Assembly (NCBI GenBank): GCA_002746885.1
Contig: PDRS01000006.1
Coordinates: 186,001-250,000, forward strand
Length of the DNA stretch: 64,000 nt
Reading direction: 5' to 3'
Source: Candidatus Saccharimonadota bacterium
Lineage (GTDB): Bacteria; Patescibacteriota; Saccharimonadia; Saccharimonadales; UBA4665
The notes under the pieces were generated by a model. The model saw only the letters and a program-made list of their open reading frames with translations. It did no database searches and was not told the origin of the DNA. Numbering within the stretch: position 1 is the first letter of the stretch; every line of letters begins with the position of its first letter. The position numbers were made by a program, and so were the translations under genes. Of the stretch, positions 23,042 through 34,346 are shown one piece after another.

Positions 23042-24391
23042 TTGGGAAATATAGCGGGAATTTTTAAGGCGTACGATATACGAGGAGCGGTCGGCACAGA
23101 ACTCAATGAAGCCGTGGCGAAGGGCATCGGCAAAGCGCTAGCCGATATACTCGGACCAGGTAAGGTTGCCGTAGGCCGAGACATGCGGCCTGATTCGGGC
23201 GCACTGGCAGATGCAGTTATTGCGGGATTGACTGAACAGGGGCGAGACATTATTGACATCGGACAAGTCACGTCGGATATGATCTACTTTGCTGTTGGGT
23301 CTATGGGTCTAGCCGGCGGCGCCATGATTACCGCCAGCCACAACCCTGGCAAAGATAACGGTATCAAGCTTTGTCGCGAACAAGCAAAACCCATTGGCCA
23401 CGAGAGCGGCTTGTTTGATATACGCGACGCGGTCATGCAAGACAGCTACGCCGATCCTGCCCCGCAGCGCGGTAGCGTCGAACAAAAAACCATCGATGAA
23501 GCCTGGATACAGCACGTGCTTTCCTTTGTTGACGCCGATAAACTAAAGCCGATGCACATCGCTGTTGACGCCGGTAACGGCATGGCGGGCAAGATAGTTC
23601 CGCAGCTAGCACCCCGTGTTCCGTGGAAAATCGAAGAAATGTACTTCGAACTAGACGGCACATTCCCTAACCACGAAGCTAATCCGCTGAAGTTTGAAAC
23701 ACTGGCAGATATGATTGACCTCATCAAAGAAAAAGGTCTCGACGGCGGGGCGGCATTCGACGGCGACGGCGACCGAGCATTTCTGGTCGACGAAACCGGC
23801 ACCGTACTAACGGGCGGCGTCATGAGCGCCATGATGGCGGACTATTTCCTACAACAACACCCGGGCGCAAAAATTGTATATGACGTCCGCAACAGTCGAA
23901 CAGTACCACACGTCGTTGCATCGGGCGGCGGTACGCCGCTGCTAGAGCGCGTTGGCCACGCCAACATCAAACGTCGTATGCTCGAAGAAGACGCTGTTTT
24001 TGGCGGTGAAGCCAGCGGCCATTTCTTTTTCCGCGACAACTGGTACGCAGATAGCGGTCTCATAGGCGCAGTCATTGGCCTGTATGTCGCAGGCTTGAGC
24101 GGCAAAAAGCTGTCCGAACTACGCGAACAATACACTCATTTTGCCGCGATACCAGAGATCAACTTCGTCGTCGAAGAAAAAGACGAGGCCATCGACCGTC
24201 TCAGCCAAGCTTTTGGCGAATACAAGCAAAGTCGACTGGACGGTTTGACCGTCGAGCTCGGCAACGACACCTGGTTTAATGTCCGCCCCAGCAACACCGA
24301 GCCCGTCATGCGCCTCAACGCCGAATCCAGTGACCAAGCGACTCTGGACGACCTGGTAGAAAAAGTAAAGCAACTAATCGCAGGAGAATAG
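23042..24391 (+). CDS. manB: Phosphomannomutase/phosphoglucomutase
   Basis: The 449-aa alpha-D-phosphohexomutase has all four family motifs: the phosphoserine loop TASHNPGKDNGIK, the Mg site DGDGDRAFLVD, the sugar loop GEASGHFFF and the phosphate-binding RPSNTEPVMRL. It interconverts hexose-6- and 1-phosphates and likely supplies glucose-1-phosphate for the dTDP-rhamnose genes directly downstream. It starts with TTG, supported by AAGGAGG 5 nt upstream; an ATG just before is in the wrong frame. Confidence 0.93.
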   Translation: MGNIAGIFKAYDIRGAVGTELNEAVAKGIGKALADILGPGKVAVGRDMRPDSGALADAVIAGLTEQGRDIIDIGQVTSDMIYFAVGSMGLAGGAMITASHNPGKDNGIKLCREQAKPIGHESGLFDIRDAVMQDSYADPAPQRGSVEQKTIDEAWIQHVLSFVDADKLKPMHIAVDAGNGMAGKIVPQLAPRVPWKIEEMYFELDGTFPNHEANPLKFETLADMIDLIKEKGLDGGAAFDGDGDRAFLVDETGTVLTGGVMSAMMADYFLQQHPGAKIVYDVRNSRTVPHVVASGGGTPLLERVGHANIKRRMLEEDAVFGGEASGHFFFRDNWYADSGLIGAVIGLYVAGLSGKKLSELREQYTHFAAIPEINFVVEEKDEAIDRLSQAFGEYKQSRLDGLTVELGNDTWFNVRPSNTEPVMRLNAESSDQATLDDLVEKVKQLIAGE

Positions 24392-25974
<1,583 letters not shown>

Positions 25975-26832
25975 ATGGACGATCGAAAAATCTTTATCGT
26001 TGGTGCAAATGGTCAACTAGGAACAGCTCTGCGTCAAAAATATCCCCAGGCACGTTATGCTGACATTGAAGAAATGGATATCACTGACCCCGTTTCTGTA
26101 GCAAATTACGACTGGTCAGGAATAGAGATTTTAATAAACGCCGCCGCCTACACAAACGTTGACGGCGCTGAAACTTCAGAAGGCCGAGTTGCTGCCTGGA
26201 AAGTAAACGCTAGCTCCGTTGCTCATTTAGCTGCGGCATGCCAAAAACATGATATGACCCTCGTGCACATATCGAGTGACTATGTGTTTGACGGCACACA
26301 AGATCCACATACTGAGGATGAGTCGTTTAGTCCACTCGGCGTGTACGGGCAAAGTAAAGCAGCCGGCGACCTGGTGACGGCAACGCTCGAGAAATATTAC
26401 ATTTTGCGAGCGACTTGGGTTATCGGCGAAGGCAAAAACTTTGTTCGAACTATGCTCGGTCTAGCCGAAAAAGGTATTTCGCCGACCGTTGTGTGCGATC
26501 AGGTGGGGCGACTTACCTTTACGGGCGAGCTCGTACGAATTGTCGACCACCTCCTGACGACTGGTGCCGATTACGGCACCTATAACGCCACAAACAGCGG
26601 GAAAGTTGCGAGCTGGTCAGAGATTACGCGCGACATTTTCACTCTTGCTGGTTACGACGAGTTGACTGTCACCGACATTTCCACGGCCGACTACTATGCC
26701 GGCAAAGAGGGTATCGCCCCTCGCCCGCTTAATAGCAACATGAATCTCAGCAAACTACACGCAACTGGTTTTACGTCACACGACTGGATGGAAGATATGA
26801 CTGCGTACATCAAGAAGGAGCTACAACAATGA
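25975..26832 (+). CDS. rfbD: dTDP-4-dehydrorhamnose reductase
   Basis: The 285-aa SDR protein has [33 protein letters not shown] and YGQSKAAGD, as in RmlD. It reduces the keto sugar to dTDP-L-rhamnose. It follows rfbC directly and overlaps rfbA by 4 bp (ATGA), so all four enzymes are translated from one operon. Confidence 0.95.
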   Translation: MDDRKIFIVGANGQLGTALRQKYPQARYADIEEMDITDPVSVANYDWSGIEILINAAAYTNVDGAETSEGRVAAWKVNASSVAHLAAACQKHDMTLVHISSDYVFDGTQDPHTEDESFSPLGVYGQSKAAGDLVTATLEKYYILRATWVIGEGKNFVRTMLGLAEKGISPTVVCDQVGRLTFTGELVRIVDHLLTTGADYGTYNATNSGKVASWSEITRDIFTLAGYDELTVTDISTADYYAGKEGIAPRPLNSNMNLSKLHATGFTSHDWMEDMTAYIKKELQQ

Positions 26833-27686
26833 AAGGAATTATTCTCGCTGGCGGTTCGGGCACACGACTGCACCCTATCACCAAAGCAATTAGCAAACAA
26901 CAGATACCTATTTACGATAAGCCGATGGTCTACTACCCCCTGACCACCCTCATGCAAGCGGGCATACGGGATATTTTGATTATCACGACGCCCGAAGACC
27001 AGGCCGGATTTCAGCGCCTGCTCGGTGACGGCAGTCAGTGGGGTATTGCCCTGCAATACGCCGTGCAACCCTCGCCAGATGGACTGGCTCAAGCGTTTAT
27101 TATCGGCGAGACCTTCATCGGAAATGACACCGTCGCGCTCGTGCTTGGAGACAATATTTTTCACGGCCACCGGCTCGATGAATCACTCAAAGGCTGCACT
27201 AATCCAGATGGCGGCATTGTCTTTGCATACCAAGTTTCTGATCCAGAACGCTACGGTGTTGTAGAGTTTGACGCCAACATGAAGGCAGTTTCCATAGAGG
27301 AAAAACCAGCTGAACCAAAATCAAACTACGCGGTTGTGGGGTTGTACTTTTACGACAACGACGTGGTAGAAATCGCTAAATCAATCAAACCAAGTAGCCG
27401 CGGCGAACTGGAAATTACCACTGTCAACGAAGTGTACCTACAGCGCAATAAGCTCAAAGTAACCACGCTGGACGAAGGGGACGTTTGGCTCGACACCGGC
27501 ACGATTGATTCGCTACACGACGCGACTGACTACGTCCGCGTCATACAAAAACGCACTGGGCAAATCATCGGTTCGCCAGAAATGATAGCTTACGAACAGG
27601 GCTTCATCAGCACCGATCAACTCGCCGCACTCGCCGAACCGCTCCGAAAGTCTGGCTATGGCGCGTATTTATCGAACTCCCGATAA
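26829..27686 (+). CDS. rfbA: Glucose-1-phosphate thymidylyltransferase
   Basis: The 285-aa protein starts with the nucleotidyltransferase signature [17 protein letters not shown] and has [19 protein letters not shown] and [12 protein letters not shown], typical of RmlA. It activates glucose-1-phosphate with dTTP, the first rhamnose step, here encoded last in the operon. Length equals the short RmlA form. Confidence 0.96.
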   Translation: MKGIILAGGSGTRLHPITKAISKQQIPIYDKPMVYYPLTTLMQAGIRDILIITTPEDQAGFQRLLGDGSQWGIALQYAVQPSPDGLAQAFIIGETFIGNDTVALVLGDNIFHGHRLDESLKGCTNPDGGIVFAYQVSDPERYGVVEFDANMKAVSIEEKPAEPKSNYAVVGLYFYDNDVVEIAKSIKPSSRGELEITTVNEVYLQRNKLKVTTLDEGDVWLDTGTIDSLHDATDYVRVIQKRTGQIIGSPEMIAYEQGFISTDQLAALAEPLRKSGYGAYLSNSR

Positions 27687-27827
27687 CCTCCCAAGTAAGC
27701 CTAACGCCTGTTCACTGCTCTCTTGTACTGTAGCCATAGTCATCGTCAATGATGTTTAAGCAGCCGAGAGTGGATGGTTTTCTTTTTTATTTCATAACAT
27801 AGTATTGCATTCATTTCGCTCATGGTT

Positions 27828-27838
27828 TATAATATAGT
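27828..27838 (+). promoter_or_regulatory. Overlapping -10 boxes, leaderless or 5-nt leader
   Basis: TATAAT and TATAGT overlap by one base. TATAGT ends exactly 6 nt before the ATG at 27845, and no ribosome site is seen. Confidence 0.55.
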
Positions 27839-27844
27839 CATAGA

Positions 27845-28459
27845 ATGCGCAAACAAATACAAGAAATGCAGGGCTCAAAACCAATGAAAAAAAACTATCA
27901 TCAAAACGTAAATCCTCTTCGTATCACACTTATTATTGCTGGTCTTGTTGTTGGCTTAGCGCTTGTTTTCGTTATACTCGAGAAAACTCATGTCATAGAC
28001 CTCGTGAAAGACCCAGACAATTCTACAAACCAAACTGGGCCAACAAAGGAAGAGCGAGAACAGCAGACAAAAACAGATGCAGCCACAAAACAACGCTATC
28101 TGGATGATGCTTACAAGCCTGATACTCAAAACAGCAATACCCCTCCAGACGAACCCGAAACAAATAACCAAACGGCGGCTTCGCTTGATCTTTCTGCGTC
28201 ACAGAACGGGGATTCAGTGACAGTCCTCACAAAAATCACCGGGATAACCGATGGGAAGTGCACACTGCGCATCACGAACGGAAGCACGACCCCCGCAAAC
28301 AAAGAGGCAGCCGTCATCTATCAGCCCGAATTTTCTTCGTGTGCTGGTTTTAGCGTGCCGACTAGCTATGCTGGCACCGGTACGTGGAGCATCACTGTAA
28401 GTGTTGACCCGCTCAGCGGTTCGGGCGTCACCGAAACAGTGACACTGGAGGTAAAGTAG
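27845..28459 (+). CDS. Single-pass membrane protein, unknown
   Basis: The 204-aa protein has one membrane segment (about residues 25-46), a charged, Thr/Gln-rich linker (residues 55-110) and an extracellular beta-rich domain with one cysteine pair (GKCTLRI, FSSCAGF), resembling small Ig-like or surface adhesion domains. No family is recognised. Its gene ends 1 bp before the ATG of the large secreted protein, so the two likely act together at the surface. Confidence 0.6.
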   Translation: MRKQIQEMQGSKPMKKNYHQNVNPLRITLIIAGLVVGLALVFVILEKTHVIDLVKDPDNSTNQTGPTKEEREQQTKTDAATKQRYLDDAYKPDTQNSNTPPDEPETNNQTAASLDLSASQNGDSVTVLTKITGITDGKCTLRITNGSTTPANKEAAVIYQPEFSSCAGFSVPTSYAGTGTWSITVSVDPLSGSGVTETVTLEVK

Positions 28460-28460
28460 C

Positions 28461-30887
28461 ATGAAGTGGTTTGTGCGTTTGCTCGTCACTTCGTTTGTGC
28501 TCACAACTGTGGTGTCGAGCGCGCTCCCACAGCCTAGTGGCGCGGTAACCGCTTCGGACTGGAAAGCCGGCCGCATAGTTGATGATGGCATTTTCACGAA
28601 CGAGCACGACATGTCCGTATCGGACATTCAAAACTTCTTAAACAGTAAGGTGCCCAACTGCGATACGAACGGCACGCAGCCTGCGAGTGAGTATGGTCGA
28701 CCAGATCTGACGCACGCTCAGTACGCCGCCAGTCGTGGCTGGCCAGGTCCGCCATATGTCTGCTTGCGCAACTACCATGAGGTGCCCAAGACTACTCCAG
28801 GGCCAGGCGTACCAGACAATAGCTACAACCACGGCGGCGGCGCCTTCCCTGGCGGAGTCAGCGCTGCCCAGCTCATACACGATGCAGCCGTGCAGCACCG
28901 CATCAGCCCCAAAGTTTTGCTCGTAAAGCTCGGGACCGAGTCTGCGGGACCGCTCACGACGGACACATGGCCATTACAAAACCAATTCACCTACGCAATG
29001 GGGGCGCACTGCCCCGACAGCGGCCCCGGCGGCAGCGCAAACTGCGACGGTAACTATGCAGGGTTTTCGATCCAGATTTCTGAAGCGGCCGCGTTGCTGC
29101 GTTGGTATTTGGATAGTATGTCGCAGCCCTGGTGGCAGTACAAAAAACCATATCAAGTGAACAGTATTTTATGGAATGTTGCTCCCTCAGGCTGCGGTGC
29201 TGGTAATGTGTATATTGAGTCTAAATCAACAGCCGCTTTATATACCTACACCCCTTATCAACCCAATGCGGCTGCGCTAGCAAATATGTACGGGACGGGG
29301 GACGGGTGCAGCGCGTACGGCAACCGAAATTTTTGGCGAGTTTTCAACGACTGGTTCGGTCGCTCTTCGGGGTCAATGCTCGTCCAAGCTCCCAGCTCTA
29401 CCACCGTCTACCTACTGACACAGAACAAACGATTCGCCATCCCCGACAGCGACATCTTGTATGCCTACGGCCTACATACGACACCCGTTGAGGCAGTCAG
29501 CGATCAGTTTATTGCAGCAACAGAAGATGGCGGTGTCATAGGCCCACTTTTCATGACACCAGGTGACAACACCGTCTATTTGGCAGATGGCGGACAAAAG
29601 AACGGTATTGCCAGTAACGATTATTGTGTAATGTGGGGTCTTGACTGCGACAACCCCGACGCGGTTAAAGTTATAGGTCTCGAAATCGCCAACAGCCTTA
29701 CCTTAAACCCACCGCTCCAACCAATAATGAAGTTTAGCGGCAAATACTACCTAATGCAGAAAGGCAAGAAATGCCCATTCCTGTCGACCAAGGCTGCCCA
29801 AGAGCGAGGCTACAACCTTTCGCACAGCACACGCGTTATCAACTGGACAAATGCCATTCGACCATTTGGTGTAGCCTACCCAGAAAACAATAGTTTCATG
29901 AAAACCGCGTCTTCCGACGCTATCTATCTTTTCTCGCACGATATGTTCTACCAGATACCCGACTATGCAACGTTCATGCTCTGGATCGGAGAAGGCGGTC
30001 GGTTTGTGCTTGATACACACTCCGCGTACAACAAAACACCTCCAACAACATCAGGAACACTTCGCTCCGTCATCAAGACGTCCGACGGTTCGATCAGCGC
30101 GCTTGGTAAAACCTGGACATTGACGCTCCCAAACGCTTCATCAACGGCAAGTAACTACACCGACCTGTCAACTATGCCCGATGCACAGAATCTGTTTGCC
30201 AATCGCTCTAACATGCAGCTACAAGAGAATCAGGTAGTAGCAATACCCAGCGGAACGATTGTGGCTTTTAAGAACAATGAACTACGGCCTATACCATCCA
30301 TGACCGATCTAACAATTCAATATTCCACCGACGGTATTCTGGACGTCCCGTCTGACATTACAAAATTCTACCCAATCGGGAAGCTGGATATAGCGTCTGG
30401 TCGCCCCATTCGACCCAATGAGGCGGGCGGCAGTATGTACTTATATGGCGCAGATAAACAACTGTGGGCACTGAGAAGTCTATCCGAACTCAATGCTGCA
30501 AACCGTTGGTCGCCTGGCTTTGTAAAGACAAGCTTTGGCGAGATTGACTCGTCAGGCATAAAGATCTATGTGCGATTAGTATCTATCGCAAATAAAACCT
30601 ACGTGGTGCGCGACGACGGCACGGCTCAATCAATCCCCAATGCAACCCTAACGGCAAATCCATCAGTAATGCCAATCGAAGGTAGTCTTGTCGGCAAAAT
30701 CCCCACCTCATCCACGCCGATACGGTTTATTCGGCTCGACAACGGAACTATCTTCGCCGTCAAGACCAACTCAATTCATCCGATCCGCTCATTTTCGACG
30801 TATTCTGCCATGGGGGGTAGTCCCTCAAACACAGCTTCTCTGCCGCTGGAAGCAGTTTCTAGCTTCAAAATAGGCGATGTGCTTTAA
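28461..30887 (+). CDS. Large secreted protein with lysozyme-like N-domain and repeats
   Basis: The 808-aa protein has a signal peptide (residues 1-30). Residues about 130-300 (AAVQHRISPKVLLVKLGTES, GYCPDSG-like and NYAGFSIQISEAAALLRWY parts) resemble the N-domain of actinobacterial hemagglutinin-like cell-wall proteins with a transglycosylase-like helical fold. The rest is built of repeats of the type VYLLTQNKRFAIPDSDILYAYG, each with strand-turn-strand and an aromatic-IP core (also MFYQIPDYATFMLW, TYVVRDDGTAQSIPNATL), suggesting a binding array. Catalysis is not proven. It may bind the host or own wall. Confidence 0.6.
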   Translation: MKWFVRLLVTSFVLTTVVSSALPQPSGAVTASDWKAGRIVDDGIFTNEHDMSVSDIQNFLNSKVPNCDTNGTQPASEYGRPDLTHAQYAASRGWPGPPYVCLRNYHEVPKTTPGPGVPDNSYNHGGGAFPGGVSAAQLIHDAAVQHRISPKVLLVKLGTESAGPLTTDTWPLQNQFTYAMGAHCPDSGPGGSANCDGNYAGFSIQISEAAALLRWYLDSMSQPWWQYKKPYQVNSILWNVAPSGCGAGNVYIESKSTAALYTYTPYQPNAAALANMYGTGDGCSAYGNRNFWRVFNDWFGRSSGSMLVQAPSSTTVYLLTQNKRFAIPDSDILYAYGLHTTPVEAVSDQFIAATEDGGVIGPLFMTPGDNTVYLADGGQKNGIASNDYCVMWGLDCDNPDAVKVIGLEIANSLTLNPPLQPIMKFSGKYYLMQKGKKCPFLSTKAAQERGYNLSHSTRVINWTNAIRPFGVAYPENNSFMKTASSDAIYLFSHDMFYQIPDYATFMLWIGEGGRFVLDTHSAYNKTPPTTSGTLRSVIKTSDGSISALGKTWTLTLPNASSTASNYTDLSTMPDAQNLFANRSNMQLQENQVVAIPSGTIVAFKNNELRPIPSMTDLTIQYSTDGILDVPSDITKFYPIGKLDIASGRPIRPNEAGGSMYLYGADKQLWALRSLSELNAANRWSPGFVKTSFGEIDSSGIKIYVRLVSIANKTYVVRDDGTAQSIPNATLTANPSVMPIEGSLVGKIPTSSTPIRFIRLDNGTIFAVKTNSIHPIRSFSTYSAMGGSPSNTASLPLEAVSSFKIGDVL

Positions 30888-30897
30888 GCAGTATGCT

Positions 30898-30906
30898 TGC
30901 TATACT
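30898..30906 (+). promoter_or_regulatory. Extended -10 promoter of the GT2/GT4 pair, leaderless
   Basis: TGCTATACT ends 7 nt before the ATG at 30914, which is why I reject the earlier ATG of the ORF track at 30893. Confidence 0.65.
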
Positions 30907-30913
30907 GGACTGT

Positions 30914-31756
30914 ATGCATCAGAAAAATCAAGCACTCGACCTTTCTGTAATAATTCCGTTTAAAGACAAGGCCGCGATGACGCTCGATTGCGTTCGCTCG
31001 CTCATAGCGTACGGTCCGCCAACGCGAGAGATCCTACTCGTCAGCAACAACTCCACCGAATCCGAATTACAGAAAGTAACGTCGGGTGTTCGCAATATAG
31101 ACTTAGTAAAAATCATCGAGTACAACCACCCATTTAACTACCAGAAAGTCAACAACTGGGCAGTAAAGCAATCGACCGGCGAAACAATTCTCTTCTTAAA
31201 CAACGACACCGAGCTGCGACCCGCTTCGCGCGGGCTATTAGAGCGCATGTTTACCAAAGCTCACGAGAAGTCTGTTGGTATCGTCGGCTGCCTGCTGCTG
31301 TTTGGCGGCGAAAAGACCATCCAACATGCTGGCGTTTACCTCATGCCAGGCGGACAAGCAGATCATCTATACGTCACTAAATCATATGCAAAAGCACTCA
31401 AAGACGCGGGGTCGGCCGACTTCCCATATGACATATCCAAAGACATGCCGATGAGCGCTGTAACTGGCGCCGTCTCAATGGTTCAGCGCAAGAAATTTGA
31501 CGCCATAAAAGGTTTTGACGAGCGTTTTATTATCTGCGGCGGAGATGTCGATCTGTGCCTGCGGTCGAACAAAAAAGGCTACCAGACCTGGTATGTTGGT
31601 GGCGGCTACATACTACACAAGGAAAGCCAGTCTAGAAAATTTTCTCCCATACCCTACAACGACTTCTACTGGTCATACCTAAGCTATATCCAGGGATTTG
31701 ACGCCAACGTAGGCGACCCTTTCTTACCCGAGATAACTAAGGAGATGCACGAATGA
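30914..31756 (+). CDS. Glycosyltransferase, GT2 family
   Basis: The 280-aa GT-A enzyme starts with LDLSVIIPFKDKAAMTLDCV, has ILFLNNDTELRP (D-x-D-like metal site) near residue 90 and GGDVDLCLRSNKKGYQTWYV near residue 205, the pattern of rhamnosyl- and related GT2 enzymes. The linked sugar is unknown, although dTDP-rhamnose is made nearby. It overlaps the next gene by 4 bp (ATGA). Confidence 0.88.
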   Translation: MHQKNQALDLSVIIPFKDKAAMTLDCVRSLIAYGPPTREILLVSNNSTESELQKVTSGVRNIDLVKIIEYNHPFNYQKVNNWAVKQSTGETILFLNNDTELRPASRGLLERMFTKAHEKSVGIVGCLLLFGGEKTIQHAGVYLMPGGQADHLYVTKSYAKALKDAGSADFPYDISKDMPMSAVTGAVSMVQRKKFDAIKGFDERFIICGGDVDLCLRSNKKGYQTWYVGGGYILHKESQSRKFSPIPYNDFYWSYLSYIQGFDANVGDPFLPEITKEMHE

Positions 31757-33093
31757 AGCACATCAAAAGAACGTCTCTAAGGACTGTTCGTAAAACGGCA
31801 TACGTCAGCAATAAGTCCCTACACAAAATATTGAGCTTTACGACTCGAGTCGAAAACAAGGCAACCCGTCTTATTGACGGTACGGATTTTGATGCGCTGG
31901 TCGATCGGGTTGTTCCAATGGAGAAGATATATTACAACTCGCTTCAATATATCACACCCCTAAATCCAGCGATGCCCCTGGTGGGCCAGAAGGCTTCGGT
32001 TGTTCTGCTGATACCCAGCCTAGATGGCAGTTCATTTTATGGCGGAACGGCAACTGCCTTAATTGTTGCCGCAAAAATGGCCGCGGCGCTGGGACGTCCT
32101 CTGCGAATAGTGCAAACACTCAAAACAGGCAAACCAACAGGCATCGTCACATTTCTGCAAAGTGCAGGTGTCAAAATCAACGCTTCCAACGTTCATGTAA
32201 GCTCGGTCGCAGATAGAAGATACAACTTTTACGGCTACCTGCCCACGCACAAAGACGACGTGTACGTCGCCTCTGCCTGGTGGGACGCATACCTCATCAA
32301 TCAATTACCGCTTACAAAAAAGTTTGTCTACCTAGTTCAGGACTTCGAGCCAGTATTCTACAACAATAGCGACCTCTACGTCTTAGCCGAGTCAACTTAC
32401 CAGATGGATAGTTTCGTGCCGCTCTGCAACACAAAACTAATATATGACTTTATGCGCCAAAGAAACTACCCGCCATTCAGCAAGAAATCCGCAGCCTACT
32501 TTGAGCCAGCCGTCAGCTGTGCTAGCAGCGGTCTACGGCAGAAAAAGTCTCCTGGGGAGAAAAAGAGGCTATTCCTGTACGGCAGACCAAATGTACACCG
32601 CAACCTATTCCTTACAGCACTAAGCGCAATTAACCAGTCGTTTGAGGCGGGTTTTCTCGACAAAGATGAATGGGAACTGTTCATGGCTGGCCAAGACAAA
32701 CTACCCGATATAAAACTCAGCTCTGGACCAGTGATCCACAATAAGGGCAAAATGGCGTTAGCCGATTACGTTGCCTTTAGCAAGACCGTGGATGTCGCCG
32801 TCTCGCCAATGATGGCACCGCACCCGAATTACCCAACCCTAGAATTTGCTTCCATAGGATCAATGGTTGTCACGACAAAATACGCCAACAAGGTCGACCT
32901 CTCAAACTATTCAAAAAATATCATTCTGACCGATGTCTTCAGCGAATCCATAGCAGAAGGTATCCGTCTTGCAGCAACACAGATAAAAGCATCCGCCGCC
33001 AAAGACATAAAACCAGCTCGCGGTATACTAGATGACTGGGACAGCGCTCTTGACGAGCCACTACGCAAGGTATTGCAATCACTTGATAAGTAA
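31753..33093 (+). CDS. WsaF-like (rhamnosyl)transferase
   Basis: The 446-aa protein has a helical N-terminal part and then a GT-B pair of domains: VVLLIPSLDGSSFYGGTATA resembles the WsaF N-domain, KKFVYLVQDFEPVFYNNSD a middle signature, and RLFLYGRPNVHRNLFLTAL plus PHPNYPTLEFASIGSMVVTT the donor-binding domain. WsaF is a beta-1,2-rhamnosyltransferase, which fits the rhamnose operon upstream. It is translationally coupled to the GT2 enzyme. Confidence 0.75.
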   Translation: MKHIKRTSLRTVRKTAYVSNKSLHKILSFTTRVENKATRLIDGTDFDALVDRVVPMEKIYYNSLQYITPLNPAMPLVGQKASVVLLIPSLDGSSFYGGTATALIVAAKMAAALGRPLRIVQTLKTGKPTGIVTFLQSAGVKINASNVHVSSVADRRYNFYGYLPTHKDDVYVASAWWDAYLINQLPLTKKFVYLVQDFEPVFYNNSDLYVLAESTYQMDSFVPLCNTKLIYDFMRQRNYPPFSKKSAAYFEPAVSCASSGLRQKKSPGEKKRLFLYGRPNVHRNLFLTALSAINQSFEAGFLDKDEWELFMAGQDKLPDIKLSSGPVIHNKGKMALADYVAFSKTVDVAVSPMMAPHPNYPTLEFASIGSMVVTTKYANKVDLSNYSKNIILTDVFSESIAEGIRLAATQIKASAAKDIKPARGILDDWDSALDEPLRKVLQSLDK

Positions 33094-33317
33094 ATACAGC
33101 TGGTGGGTTGGCATCTTTACACGAGGACGAGAGGAAGAAAAGCTCCACGAAAGTGCCTACAACTGGCAAAATGTGTATTCAGCTAGCGGTAACAAGCCTG
33201 CCCCGTCGCACTGCGCCAAGAGCCTTTTTACGCCCTTACGTCACAGATGTTCAATAAGACGAAACGTTCATACGCCGCCATTGCGCGATAGCGATGTCGT
33301 TCAGTTGGAGCTTGGTA

Positions 33318-34310
33318 TTAACGTTTGGCTTTTTTCTTCAGTATCTTATAGCCTTTGCTCGCTTTTCTAAGAGGGGCTGTTATCCTCCACGAAATCGACC
33401 CCACTAACGCGCTGTTTTCCTGCTGGAGTTTGTTGTTCATTGCACCAAGGGCATTATTTTGTTGCCGAAGCTGGTTATTTGCTGTGTTGAGGGCATTATT
33501 TTGTTTCCGAAGCTCGCCGTTCTCCTGCTTTTGCGCCTCATATGCAGCACCAAAGACATCCGCAAACAAAGTGCCAATTAATTTGACAAGGTCAAATTGC
33601 TCGGGATAGCGTTTGGCATATTTTTCGATTACGTAGCAATACATTTCGACATACTGTCGCTGAGAGGTGGCCGAACCCAACGTGTTATTCCTCGCGTTAC
33701 CGTGAATTCTGTAGTTAAGAACTGTGTCTTGGCACTTTATTGCCGTACAGCCAGCCGCACAAAGTCCCAGAAAAAAATCCCAGTCTTCGTGCGTTCTGTT
33801 GCTCAGATGCTCATCAAATCGCTGCTTACGAATCGCCGCCCGCCGTATAAGACAGCTGATATTGATAAAATTACCCTCCTTGAGCCGATCAAAGTCATAG
33901 TTTGGAAAAGCGCTCCGGCCCGTTTCGTCGCCAAACATCTTGTAGTCCGCATAAACGATGTCGGCATTCTTCTCTGTTGCCACTCGCAGCATCTTCTTGA
34001 CGTAGCCACTGGGTATTGTGTCGTCCGCGTCAAGCTGCATCACGTACTGACCGCTCGCCTTAGCTATGGCCTCGTTTCTGGTGGCAACGACCCCTCTGTG
34101 GCCTCTAGAGATGTACTTAAACGGTCTTTTTTTGCGCATCCTATTTATTTCACTGTCGCTGTTATCACTCGACCCATCATTAATAACGATCAGCTCAATA
34201 TTCTCATACGATTGCGCAAACACGCTCTCTATAGCCTCTGCAACGTATTTGCCATAGTTGTAACATGTAACTACGACCGACACCAAAGGCGCCGCATTGG
34301 TTTTACTCAT
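33318..34310 (-). CDS. Glycosyltransferase GT2 with Asn-rich coiled-coil tail
   Basis: The 330-aa enzyme has the GT2 core VSVVVTCYNYGKYVAEAIES, MQLDADDTIPSG (D-x-D) and THEDWDFFLGLCAAG. After residue 255 a repeated Asn/Gln-Leu segment (RKQNNALNTANNQLRQQ, then repeats) forms a predicted coiled coil, followed by a basic tail (WRITAPLRKASKGYK) often seen in surface glycan transferases. A -10 box TGTTATATT 7 nt before the ATG predicts a leaderless transcript. It is convergent with the WsaF-like gene. Confidence 0.87.
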   Translation of the reverse strand: MSKTNAAPLVSVVVTCYNYGKYVAEAIESVFAQSYENIELIVINDGSSDNSDSEINRMRKKRPFKYISRGHRGVVATRNEAIAKASGQYVMQLDADDTIPSGYVKKMLRVATEKNADIVYADYKMFGDETGRSAFPNYDFDRLKEGNFINISCLIRRAAIRKQRFDEHLSNRTHEDWDFFLGLCAAGCTAIKCQDTVLNYRIHGNARNNTLGSATSQRQYVEMYCYVIEKYAKRYPEQFDLVKLIGTLFADVFGAAYEAQKQENGELRKQNNALNTANNQLRQQNNALGAMNNKLQQENSALVGSISWRITAPLRKASKGYKILKKKAKR

Positions 34311-34317
34311 TGCAAAT

Positions 34318-34326
34318 AATATAACA
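34318..34326 (-). promoter_or_regulatory. Extended -10 promoter of the coiled-coil GT2, leaderless
   Basis: TGTTATATT on the minus strand ends 7 nt before the ATG at 34310; no ribosome site. Confidence 0.6.
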
Positions 34327-34346
34327 TATTCTTGTTTATTTCAGCA

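Noticed and set aside
33094-33317. Gene or gene remnant between the WsaF-like and GT2 genes
   Set aside because: The 112-aa plus-strand ORF overlaps both neighbours and has no domain; nothing else is visible in these 224 bp.
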